From Hyphomicrobiales bacterium (GTDB lineage Bacteria > Pseudomonadota > Alphaproteobacteria > Rhizobiales > Beijerinckiaceae): a DNA stretch of 26,396 bases. A model generated the notes under the pieces. That model ran no database searches, was not told the origin of the DNA, and saw nothing but the letters and a program-made list of their open reading frames with translations. Below, in pieces: positions 1-5,883 of this stretch. The stretch spans positions 1 through 26,396 of the forward strand of contig OMIJ01000073.1 of the NCBI GenBank assembly GCA_900299065.1, read 5' to 3'. Positions within the stretch are counted from its first letter, which is position 1. Every line of letters begins with the position of its first letter. A program made the translations under genes and the position numbers.

Positions 1-181
1 ACATAGGGAGCGCTCACGCTTCCGCTTTGAACCGGCCACAGGCCGCTGGCTCTTTGTCGAGGCTGCCAATCGCAAGCCAAAACCAGCTGTGAAAGACAAA
101 AAGCCCGGCCGCAATGATCCCTGCTCCTGCGGCTCTGGCCTCAAATATAAGAAGTGCTGCGCCCAGAAGGACGCCGCCTGA
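1..181 (+). CDS. SEC-C motif protein, YchJ/UPF0225-like, C-terminal fragment
   Basis: The frame is open from the window edge to TGA at 179-181, about 59 residues; the rest of the gene lies upstream. The last third is a SEC-C zinc-binding motif (PGRNDPCSCGSGLKYKKCC), with cysteines spaced CxC...CC. Before it lies a segment ending in SRFRF...GRWLFVEA, which resembles the end of the YchJ/UPF0225 domain, where a similar SRF...GRW.Y block precedes a C-terminal SEC-C motif. SecA also ends in a SEC-C motif but normally reads CxC...CH, so CC and the preceding block favour a YchJ-like protein. Molecular function is not known beyond presumed zinc binding. No hairpin terminator is obvious in the 95 bases before the next gene. 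Confidence 0.65.
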   Translation, partial: HRERSRFRFEPATGRWLFVEAANRKPKPAVKDKKPGRNDPCSCGSGLKYKKCCAQKDAA

Positions 182-237
182 TCGGCAATCTAATCGGCAC
201 GAAGCAAAATCATTTCACCCCGGCCCAATTCGCGCTA

Positions 238-253
238 GTCTTTTAATAAAGAC
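238..253. promoter_or_regulatory. 16-bp inverted repeat just upstream of the TTT receptor gene
   Basis: GTCTTT-TAAT-AAAGAC is a perfect 6-bp inverted repeat around a 4-base centre. It ends 12 bases before the GGGGAG ribosome-binding site (266-271) of the receptor gene that starts at 277. It could be an operator or a small 5'-leader hairpin. Nothing in the sequence says which protein would bind it. Confidence 0.35.
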
Positions 254-276
254 AGATGAGGCAATGGGGAGTCGAA

Positions 277-1296
277 ATGAAAACCTTGCATTTAGGCCTG
301 ATTGCGGCCGCTGTTCTGGCCCACGCCCCCGCTTTGGCCGATCCGGTTGAGGATTTCTACAAAGGCAAGACTTTTACATTCGTCAGCGGCTATCCGCCGG
401 GTGGTGGCTATGATGCCTATGCGCGCATTTTTGCCCGCCATTATGGTCGCTTCCTTTCCGGCCACCCCACGGTAGTGGTTAATTCCATGCCTGGTGCCGG
501 CTCCATGCTCGCGGCCAATTATCTTTATAATTCGGCACCTGCTGATGGCACGGTTGTTGGACTGTTTGGCTCCAGCGTTTTGATGGAGCCCTTGTTTGGC
601 AATACCGCCGCAAAATTTGATGCGCGCAAATATTCCTGGCTAGGCTCCATGTCGCAGGATGTGTCGCATTGCGGCATGTGGGTGTCGCCCGGCGTGCCGA
701 CCACCTTCGAAGAGATGTTCAAAACAAAATCCATCATCGGTGGCGGTGCACCTGCGGCCATCACCTTTCAACATCCGATGATTTTGAAAAATGTGCTCGG
801 CGTCAATATTGATGTCGTTGCCGGCTATCCTGGCTCGCGCGAGATCAATCTGGCCATGGCGCGCGGCGAGGTGAATGGCACATGCGCCCTCTTCACCTCT
901 TCGATCAATACGCAATATGCCGATGATGTGAAAAGTGGCCGCATGAAAATTGTCGTGCAAATGGGCGCTAAGAAAATGACCACATTCGGCGATGTGCCCA
1001 GCGTCTTTGACTTCGCCAAAACCGATGAACAACGCCAGATCATGGAGGCGCATTTCGCGCCCCTGATGCTCGCTCGCCCGATTATGGGCCCGCCTGCCAT
1101 TCCCACTGACAGATTGGCAGCTCTGCGCAATGCTTTCTTTGATATGATGAAGGACAAGGAATTTCTCGAAGAAGCGCAAAAGACCGGCATAGAGATTGAT
1201 CCGGTCACCCCCGATGTCGTGCAAGCTCTATTGTATAAATTTTCCAGCTATCCACCCGACATCATGCAAAAAGCCGCCAAGGCACTTGAACGCTAA
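277..1296 (+). CDS. Tripartite tricarboxylate transporter (TTT/Bug-type) periplasmic solute receptor
   Basis: A 339-residue TctC/Bug-family extracytoplasmic receptor that should bind a small organic (often carboxylate) ligand in the periplasm. I chose ATG 277, not ATG 256, because GGGGAG lies five bases before it and the product then begins with a clean Sec signal peptide (hydrophobic core, cleavage after ALA at about residue 21). The family signature follows: a glycine-rich PPGGGYDAYAR loop after strand 1, then NSMPGAGSMLAANYLY, and later INLAMARGEVNGTC in the ligand-facing second lobe. No TctA or TctB membrane gene is nearby, which is common for Bug receptors; the membrane partners must be encoded elsewhere or be absent. 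A small secreted protein gene follows after 23 bases, probably in the same transcript. The ligand cannot be predicted from sequence. Confidence 0.88.
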   Translation: MKTLHLGLIAAAVLAHAPALADPVEDFYKGKTFTFVSGYPPGGGYDAYARIFARHYGRFLSGHPTVVVNSMPGAGSMLAANYLYNSAPADGTVVGLFGSSVLMEPLFGNTAAKFDARKYSWLGSMSQDVSHCGMWVSPGVPTTFEEMFKTKSIIGGGAPAAITFQHPMILKNVLGVNIDVVAGYPGSREINLAMARGEVNGTCALFTSSINTQYADDVKSGRMKIVVQMGAKKMTTFGDVPSVFDFAKTDEQRQIMEAHFAPLMLARPIMGPPAIPTDRLAALRNAFFDMMKDKEFLEEAQKTGIEIDPVTPDVVQALLYKFSSYPPDIMQKAAKALER

Positions 1297-1319
1297 ACCG
1301 GAAATCAAAGGAAATAGCC

Positions 1320-1664
1320 ATGCTAAACAGATTTTATATCGCACTTGCAATTTGCGCTCTTGGTTTTTTTGTTCCTGGCCTTGCCGAAGCACAGCAGGCC
1401 AATCTTGAAGTGAGTATTTATCAGGTCTGTGTTTACGCCAATTATGGCGACTGCCTGACCTATGCCGACATGATCAATATTAAATCTCTCAGTGAAGCCG
1501 TTTCGATCACTGCAATCAAAGCCAATGGCGGGGCCTGCGAAATTAAACCCAAGCCCATGCCCATTGCACTTGCGGCGGGCAAAACCGTCGAACTGGAAGG
1601 CTGCGATGGCGTGAAGGCAATTGAGATCACAACCGACAAAGGCCCTTTCAGCAAGCAATTCTAA
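1320..1664 (+). CDS. Small secreted four-cysteine protein of unknown function
   Basis: 114 residues. ATG 1320 has an AAAGGA ribosome-binding site a few bases upstream. The first 24 residues form a Sec signal peptide with a likely cut after AEA, so the mature protein is about 90 residues and periplasmic or secreted. The mature part contains exactly four cysteines (residues 37, 45, 73, 95), enough for two disulfides, and appears to be mostly beta strand. I do not recognise a family. The gene sits 23 bases behind the TTT receptor and is probably co-transcribed, so a role linked to that receptor is possible but unproven. It converges on pth; only a weak 5-bp hairpin (1674-1686, CTCTG-ACA-CAGAG) lies between them. 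Confidence 0.7.
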   Translation: MLNRFYIALAICALGFFVPGLAEAQQANLEVSIYQVCVYANYGDCLTYADMINIKSLSEAVSITAIKANGGACEIKPKPMPIALAAGKTVELEGCDGVKAIEITTDKGPFSKQF

Positions 1665-1727
1665 ACGCAAAATCTCTGACACAGAGTCTGGCTCACAGAT
1701 GCAGACCTAATATCAAGGCTTGAATGA

Positions 1728-2396
1728 TCAGGATTTAGCGGGGATTTTATCTTCGCCAAGTTTTATCTTGGTTTCATCATTCTTTTTCTTGGGCTCATTA
1801 TTTTTTTTCTTGGGCTCGCCAAATCCTGCGGCCTCCATAGCCAGATGAATCTTGTTTTGAAATTGCGCATCTCTCCCCTCGGCCAGCAGCGCAATATGAT
1901 GGCCAATTTCATCACAGAGCCGATCAACCCATTGCTGATCAGCTTTGCTGAAATCCTTCAGCACATAATCATGGACCATGTCTTTATTGCCAGGATGGCC
2001 AATGCCCAACCGCACGCGTCGATATCCATCACCCAGATGCGATGAAATCGAACGCAAGCCATTATGACCGCCATGCCCACCGCCCGCCTTCATGCGCAAT
2101 TTGGACGCAGGCAAATCCAACTCATCATGAAAGACGATGATATTTTCGAGCGGAATTTTGAAAAACTTCATTGCTTCAGCGACCGAACGGCCTGACTCAT
2201 TCATATAAGTTGTCGGTTGCAGGAGAATGGCGCGCTCTGCTCCAATCGGCCCCTCACTGGTCAGCCCCTGAAAGCGCGAACGAAAAGGTGGGAAGCGGCC
2301 AATCCGGGCGATCGCATCAATCGCCATAAAGCCAATATTATGGCGATTGCCCGCATAAGTCTTGCCGGGATTGCCAAGGCCTACAAGCAGCAACAT
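1728..2396 (-). CDS. pth: Peptidyl-tRNA hydrolase
   Basis: Bacterial Pth cleaves the ester bond between stalled peptides and tRNA, recycling tRNA in the cytoplasm. The 222-residue product starts with the GLGNPGxxY...RHN signature: N9, catalytic H19 and N20 are present, followed by MNESG (N66), HDELDLP (D91) and GGHGGHNGLRS (N112). The core ends near residue 192. The remaining roughly 30 residues are an unusual lysine/asparagine/glutamate tail in which EPKKKN occurs twice; the family is usually about 185-205 residues. The start has an AAGGG about 6-10 bases upstream. It lies 63 bases downstream of rplY in the same direction, the usual ctc-pth order, with a strong hairpin between. Confidence 0.97.
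   Translation of the reverse strand: MLLLVGLGNPGKTYAGNRHNIGFMAIDAIARIGRFPPFRSRFQGLTSEGPIGAERAILLQPTTYMNESGRSVAEAMKFFKIPLENIIVFHDELDLPASKLRMKAGGGHGGHNGLRSISSHLGDGYRRVRLGIGHPGNKDMVHDYVLKDFSKADQQWVDRLCDEIGHHIALLAEGRDAQFQNKIHLAMEAAGFGEPKKKNNEPKKKNDETKIKLGEDKIPAKS
1780..1816 (-). repeat. Short direct repeat in the 3' end of pth
   Basis: The plus strand shows TTTCTTGGGCTC twice (near 1785-1796 and 1805-1816). The copies encode the repeated EPKKKN of the Pth tail, and an uninterrupted run of eight T (A8 in the coding strand) begins at 1801. The copies are in frame, so the tail probably grew by tandem duplication or slippage. Confidence 0.7.
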
Positions 2397-2422
2397 GCGC
2401 GAGCCCTTGCAAGAGGAAGGCT

Positions 2423-2448
2423 CCGCACCCTCGCAAAAGAGGGTGCGG
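2423..2448. terminator. Strong hairpin between rplY and pth
   Basis: CCGCACCCTC (2423-2432) pairs perfectly with GAGGGTGCGG (2439-2448) around a six-base loop, a 10-bp GC-rich stem. Read in the direction of rplY-pth, no run of U follows, so it is not a textbook Rho-independent terminator. It may instead be an mRNA-stabilising or partly terminating structure that lets pth be expressed below rplY. Confidence 0.55.
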
Positions 2449-2459
2449 AAAATTTGAAA

Positions 2460-3101
2460 TTACTTCTTGGCCGGAGCAGCCTTGGCAGCAGCAGCAGGAG
2501 CCGCCGCAGCAGCAGGAGCCGCTTCTTCCTTCGACTTTGGCGGAGCCGTGATAGTGACGATGGTGAAATCGCGCTCATGCAGCAAAGGACGGCAACCCTC
2601 AGGCAATTTCATAGAGGCAATGTTCACGGAATCATGGAAGTCGAGCGCTCCCAGATCAACGGTCATCACATCGGGAATAGCATCGGCGGGAACACGCATG
2701 GGAATAGCGTGACGCACAATATTGAGCGTTCCGCCCTTCTTAATGCCCGGGCATGTATCCTGATTGATGAAATGCAACGGCACTTCAACACGCACTGTGC
2801 TTCCAGCCTTCAGGCGCAGGAAATCGACATGCAAAGGCGTGTCGCGCACAACATCGAGCTGATAATCGCGCGGAATAGCGCGCACCTTCTGCCCGCCCAG
2901 ATCGATTTCGAAAATCGTGGTCAGGAAGTGGCCAGCATAGATGAGCTGATTGATTGTCTTGTAATCCAGTACGATCGGCAGAGGCGCTTCGCCACCACCA
3001 TAAACGACACCTGGTACACGGCCTTCACGGCGTACGCTGCGGGCGGCCCCCTTGCCAGTCCCGCTGCGGACCGTGGCCGCGAGTTGCTTAATCGCTGCCA
3101 T
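2460..3101 (-). CDS. rplY: 50S ribosomal protein L25 (general stress protein Ctc type)
   Basis: L25 binds 5S rRNA in the large ribosomal subunit. This is the long Ctc form (213 residues): an N-terminal 5S-binding beta-barrel with the signature G-KGAARSVRREGRVPGVVYG at about residues 15-35, then the C-terminal TL5-like beta domain (VEVPLHFINQDTCPGIKKGG onwards). The last 20-25 residues are an alanine/proline/lysine low-complexity tail, common in alphaproteobacterial homologues. ATG 3101 has GAAAGGA upstream. Expression probably starts from the promoter at 3192-3220 and passes a 5'-leader hairpin; pth lies downstream in the same transcript. Confidence 0.96.
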   Translation of the reverse strand: MAAIKQLAATVRSGTGKGAARSVRREGRVPGVVYGGGEAPLPIVLDYKTINQLIYAGHFLTTIFEIDLGGQKVRAIPRDYQLDVVRDTPLHVDFLRLKAGSTVRVEVPLHFINQDTCPGIKKGGTLNIVRHAIPMRVPADAIPDVMTVDLGALDFHDSVNIASMKLPEGCRPLLHERDFTIVTITAPPKSKEEAAPAAAAAPAAAAKAAPAKK

Positions 3102-3123
3102 AGTATGGTCCTTTCAATGCGAA

Positions 3124-3143
3124 CGGCCGCAGACATGCGGCCG
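3124..3143 (-). promoter_or_regulatory. 5'-leader hairpin upstream of rplY
   Basis: CGGCCGC (3124-3130) and GCGGCCG (3137-3143) form a perfect 7-bp all-GC stem with a six-base loop. In the rplY transcript it lies about 10-15 bases before the GAAAGGA ribosome-binding site. It could slow translation initiation or bind a regulator such as L25 itself; that role is inference. Confidence 0.45.
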
Positions 3144-3191
3144 CTAAAAAGCGCCCTCGCCTCCAGGGGTGTCGGAAACGGACGCGAGCGC

Positions 3192-3220
3192 TTTATACAA
3201 GCGCCCCCGCCCTCTCGCAA
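3192..3220 (-). promoter_or_regulatory. Predicted rplY promoter
   Basis: On the minus strand TTGCGA (3220-3215) is separated by exactly 17 bases from TATAAA (3197-3192). This is a good match to a housekeeping sigma factor promoter (4/6 at -35, 5/6 at -10). Transcription would start near 3185, giving a leader of about 80 bases. An imperfect inverted repeat, AAAGCGC-TCGC against GCGA-GG-GCGCTTT (3148-3160 with 3184-3194), overlaps the -10 and the start site. Confidence 0.6.
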
Positions 3221-3347
3221 GTCTCGGACTGGCTCAGTCGCAGCTAAAGCGGGCTCGTTAACCCTTGATTAGCCATAGCACCAGGAGTTCATCCCCAGAT
3301 TTGATAAAAGGTCTATATTATGAATGACTTAATCAATCGAGGTGGTC

Positions 3348-3977
3348 ATGAGCCCCAATCGCCTGATCCTTCCCCTGTTCTGCCTGACCCTGAGCTACGC
3401 CAACCAGGCCTTTGCTGCTGATCCCGATTTAATGGGCAGTTCGAGCTTTTCGAGCAGCTCCAGCCTTGGCATTACCGATTTTTCCGGAGTCAATCTGGGT
3501 GTGGATGTCGGCGCGGGGCTTGGCAGCGCAGGACAGGTCAACACCTCCGGTCTGATTGGGGGCGCACATATTGGCTATCACTTCCAATCCAGCCGCCTCA
3601 TGGGTGGGGCTGAAGCCGATGTGCTGACCTCCGGCATCAAATCAGGTTCGCTATCCACCCTCACTTTTCAGCAAAAGTTTCTTTCATCCCTCCGCGTAAA
3701 AGCGGGCTGGGTGTTTGGCGATCTTTTAGCCTATGGCACGATGGGCTATGCTTATTCGACCTCTTCGCTGAGCACCAACACTGGCTCGGACAATAAGACG
3801 AACAAAGGCACTGTCTTTGGCGCTGGCGCTGAACTGGCTGTGACGAAATCGGTCTCGCTACGCGCCGAATTCCTGCGTTATAATTTCAACAGCCTGACCT
3901 ATAACACGCCAGCCAATGCCATAGCTGTCACGCCCAATACCAATCTGCTGCGTGCGGGTGCCAATCTGCGCTTCTAA
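3348..3977 (+). CDS. Outer-membrane beta-barrel protein (Omp25/31-like porin family)
   Basis: 209 residues from ATG 3348, preferred over GTG 3342 because GAGG (3339-3342) is correctly spaced for the ATG and overlaps the GTG. A Sec signal peptide ends at QAFA (about residue 23). A serine-rich stretch follows (SSSFSSSSSLG), then alternating strands typical of a small eight-stranded barrel: GVNLGVDVGAGLGSAG, GGAHIGYHFQ, LRVKAGWVFGDLLAYGTMGYAYS, SLRAEFLRYNF. It ends in RAGANLRF; a C-terminal Phe is the usual barrel-assembly signal. This layout matches the small Omp25/Omp31-like surface proteins abundant in Hyphomicrobiales, which act as structural outer-membrane proteins. The gene converges on prs with 13 bases between the stop codons. 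Confidence 0.85.
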   Translation: MSPNRLILPLFCLTLSYANQAFAADPDLMGSSSFSSSSSLGITDFSGVNLGVDVGAGLGSAGQVNTSGLIGGAHIGYHFQSSRLMGGAEADVLTSGIKSGSLSTLTFQQKFLSSLRVKAGWVFGDLLAYGTMGYAYSTSSLSTNTGSDNKTNKGTVFGAGAELAVTKSVSLRAEFLRYNFNSLTYNTPANAIAVTPNTNLLRAGANLRF

Positions 3978-3990
3978 AGCTGCATTGGGT

Positions 3991-4935
3991 TTAGTCGAAC
4001 AGGCTCGAGACGCTTTCTTCCTTGGCCGTACGCGCAATCGCCTCGCCCATCAGCGGGGCAATGGAAATTACTTTGATATTGTGAGCAGCTTTGACAGATT
4101 CGGTCGCCTGAATGGAATCGGTGATCACCAATTGCTTGAGCTTTGATGAGGCAATGCGTGCCACAGCCCCGCCCGACAAGACACCATGGGTGATATAGGC
4201 ATAAACTTCCTTGGCTCCCTTGGCGAGCAAGGCTTCTGCCGCATTACACAAAGTGCCACCTGAATCGACAATGTCATCAACAAGAATGCAGCTGCGTCCC
4301 GAAACATCGCCAATAATATTCATCACTTCGGATTCACCAGCCCGCTCGCGCCGTTTGTCGACAATCGCCAAAGGCGCATCAATGCGCTTGGCAAGTGCAC
4401 GGGCACGCACGACGCCGCCAACATCAGGTGAAACGACCATGGCATTGCGTGTATCCAGATTATCCTTGATATCCCGCACCATCACAGGGGCTGCAAACAA
4501 ATTATCCGTTGGAATATCAAAGAATCCCTGAATCTGCCCCGCATGCAGATCAACCGTCAGCACGCGATCGACACCGGCTCTGGTAATCAGATTGGAAACG
4601 AGCTTGGCCGAAATGGGTGTGCGACCGGAGGCCCGACGATCCTGCCTAGCATAACCAAAATAAGGCACCACGGCTGTGATTCGTCTTGCTGAGGAGCGAC
4701 GCAGCGCATCCGTCATGATCAATAATTCCATCAAATGATCATTGGCGGGAAAGGATGTGGACTGAATGATGAAAGTATCTTTGCCGCGGACATTTTCCTG
4801 AATTTCGACGAAAATTTCCATATCGGCAAAACGACGCACTTGCGCCTTGGTCAGCGGGAGGCCCAAATAGGCAGCAATCCCCTCCGTCAAAGCCCGATTG
4901 GAATTGCCCGAGAGAATTTTGATTGCTTCCGCCAT
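3991..4935 (-). CDS. prs: Ribose-phosphate pyrophosphokinase (PRPP synthase)
   Basis: Transfers pyrophosphate from ATP to ribose 5-phosphate to make PRPP for purine, pyrimidine, histidine, tryptophan and NAD synthesis. The 314-residue length is that of class I bacterial enzymes. Visible signatures are the N-terminal Pribosyltran_N domain (IKILSGNSNRALTE, FADMEIFVEIQENVRG), PYFGYARQDR (residues 91-100), the metal/ATP-binding VDLHAGQIQGFFDIP with H131, the flexible-loop KRRER (K194, R196) and the PRPP loop DDIVDSGGT (220-228). GAGG lies about 9 bases before ATG 4935. The 135 bases upstream contain a minor GGCTCT/AGAGCC inverted repeat but no convincing promoter. Confidence 0.98.
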   Translation of the reverse strand: MAEAIKILSGNSNRALTEGIAAYLGLPLTKAQVRRFADMEIFVEIQENVRGKDTFIIQSTSFPANDHLMELLIMTDALRRSSARRITAVVPYFGYARQDRRASGRTPISAKLVSNLITRAGVDRVLTVDLHAGQIQGFFDIPTDNLFAAPVMVRDIKDNLDTRNAMVVSPDVGGVVRARALAKRIDAPLAIVDKRRERAGESEVMNIIGDVSGRSCILVDDIVDSGGTLCNAAEALLAKGAKEVYAYITHGVLSGGAVARIASSKLKQLVITDSIQATESVKAAHNIKVISIAPLMGEAIARTAKEESVSSLFD

Positions 4936-5070
4936 AACTATGCCTCGTCAACGCCAAGTCTGGGATGGCTCTTAGCAGCGTTGAGAGCCTTGAACAACAT
5001 CAAGACGTTGCGTCTGAAACTCATCCACTGAATTGAGATTGTGAGACTCTGCGAGGGCCCGCAACTAGCT

Positions 5071-5691
5071 TTAGCGCGGGGCAGCAAAGCCTAAATTGGG
5101 CCCAAGTGAAGCCCCGCCCCTCGCCACATCGGCCATTGAGGCTGATCCACCCATCTGCGCCTGACCCTGGCCAGCCCTTGCTTCGGGTGTCTGGGCCAGA
5201 AAACTGGCCAGATCACTCGCGCAGCGTTCAGCCAGCAGATTCAGCATTGGCTCATCCATTTGCGTCCATAAAATTGCGCTATTCGTGCCCGCAATCGCAA
5301 TGCGATCCTCCAGACGGCGCTGAAACCGCTTTTGAGCATCAAAAACATCCCAAACATAAGTGAGGCTGGCTCCGGAATCGGAAGAATTGGTGGCCATATA
5401 CATGCGCACAAAATAATCAGCCTGCGCGCCTTTGATGAGCTGCACTTGATGAGCAAGCGCCGCACTCTCTATGCGCTGGGTGACTTTTCCAGATTGATTG
5501 ACCGGTGGCCCCTCGACACTGGTAAGCACCACACGCGCCGGATAGGGACTTAGAATGGGCAGATTGGCCTGTTGAGCTGGCGCAACAGCGATCTCACCTT
5601 GCCCCATGAGGTCGGATTGGCCACAGCCCATCAGCGCGCAGAGCAAAATGGCTCCGCTGATCAATTGCAATCGAGATAATAAATAAGACAT
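5071..5691 (-). CDS. Putative lipoprotein, function unknown
   Basis: 206 residues from ATG 5691. The longer frame from 5742 is rejected because GGAGAGG sits just upstream of 5691 and the signal peptide begins there. The first 23 residues form a lipoprotein signal: SRLQ, a hydrophobic stretch, then the lipobox LMGC with C23 as the lipidated residue. The mature protein has a domain with alternating strands (YPARVVLTSVEGPP, ADYFVRMYMA, LTYVWDVFDAQKRFQRRLEDRIAI) and ends in a glycine/alanine/glutamine-rich tail of about 40 residues. I recognise no named family; the fold may be a periplasmic alpha/beta domain. It lies upstream of prs on the same strand but 135 bases away, and divergent from uvrC. 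Confidence 0.8.
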   Translation of the reverse strand: MSYLLSRLQLISGAILLCALMGCGQSDLMGQGEIAVAPAQQANLPILSPYPARVVLTSVEGPPVNQSGKVTQRIESAALAHQVQLIKGAQADYFVRMYMATNSSDSGASLTYVWDVFDAQKRFQRRLEDRIAIAGTNSAILWTQMDEPMLNLLAERCASDLASFLAQTPEARAGQGQAQMGGSASMADVARGGASLGPNLGFAAPR

Positions 5692-5883
5692 AGAAACCTC
5701 TCCGCAGAGCACCCAATCTGCACCCACGGCTGATCGTGGCAAGCTAATGGGTTTTCAAAGTCAGGTCCAGATAAGCCTATGAACCATTGTTTTTAAAAGC
5801 TTAACCTCAGTTGAGAGGGGGCTGACTGGAGCCACAAGCCGGCCCGAGTTGAAATGCGCCCCACCCGAGCCTAGGTTCTGGTC

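Noticed and set aside
640..1224. 194-codon minus-strand frame inside the first TTT receptor
   Set aside because: Shadow of a clear receptor gene; no ribosome-binding site or recognisable motif.
1674..1686. CTCTG-ACA-CAGAG hairpin between convergent genes
   Set aside because: A five-pair stem without a U-run is too weak to list as a terminator.
2217..3272. 351-codon plus-strand open frame across pth and rplY
   Set aside because: It is antisense to two certain genes, crosses their boundary and has no family features. Its length follows from the codon bias of the opposite strand.
3258..3272. TTAA-N7-TTAG, near-match to a CtrA box
   Set aside because: One mismatch out of eight; several such matches are expected by chance in a window this size.
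4969..4991. GGCTCT/AGAGCC inverted repeat upstream of prs
   Set aside because: Six base pairs with an 11-base loop and no U-tract or clear promoter relation; too weak to call.
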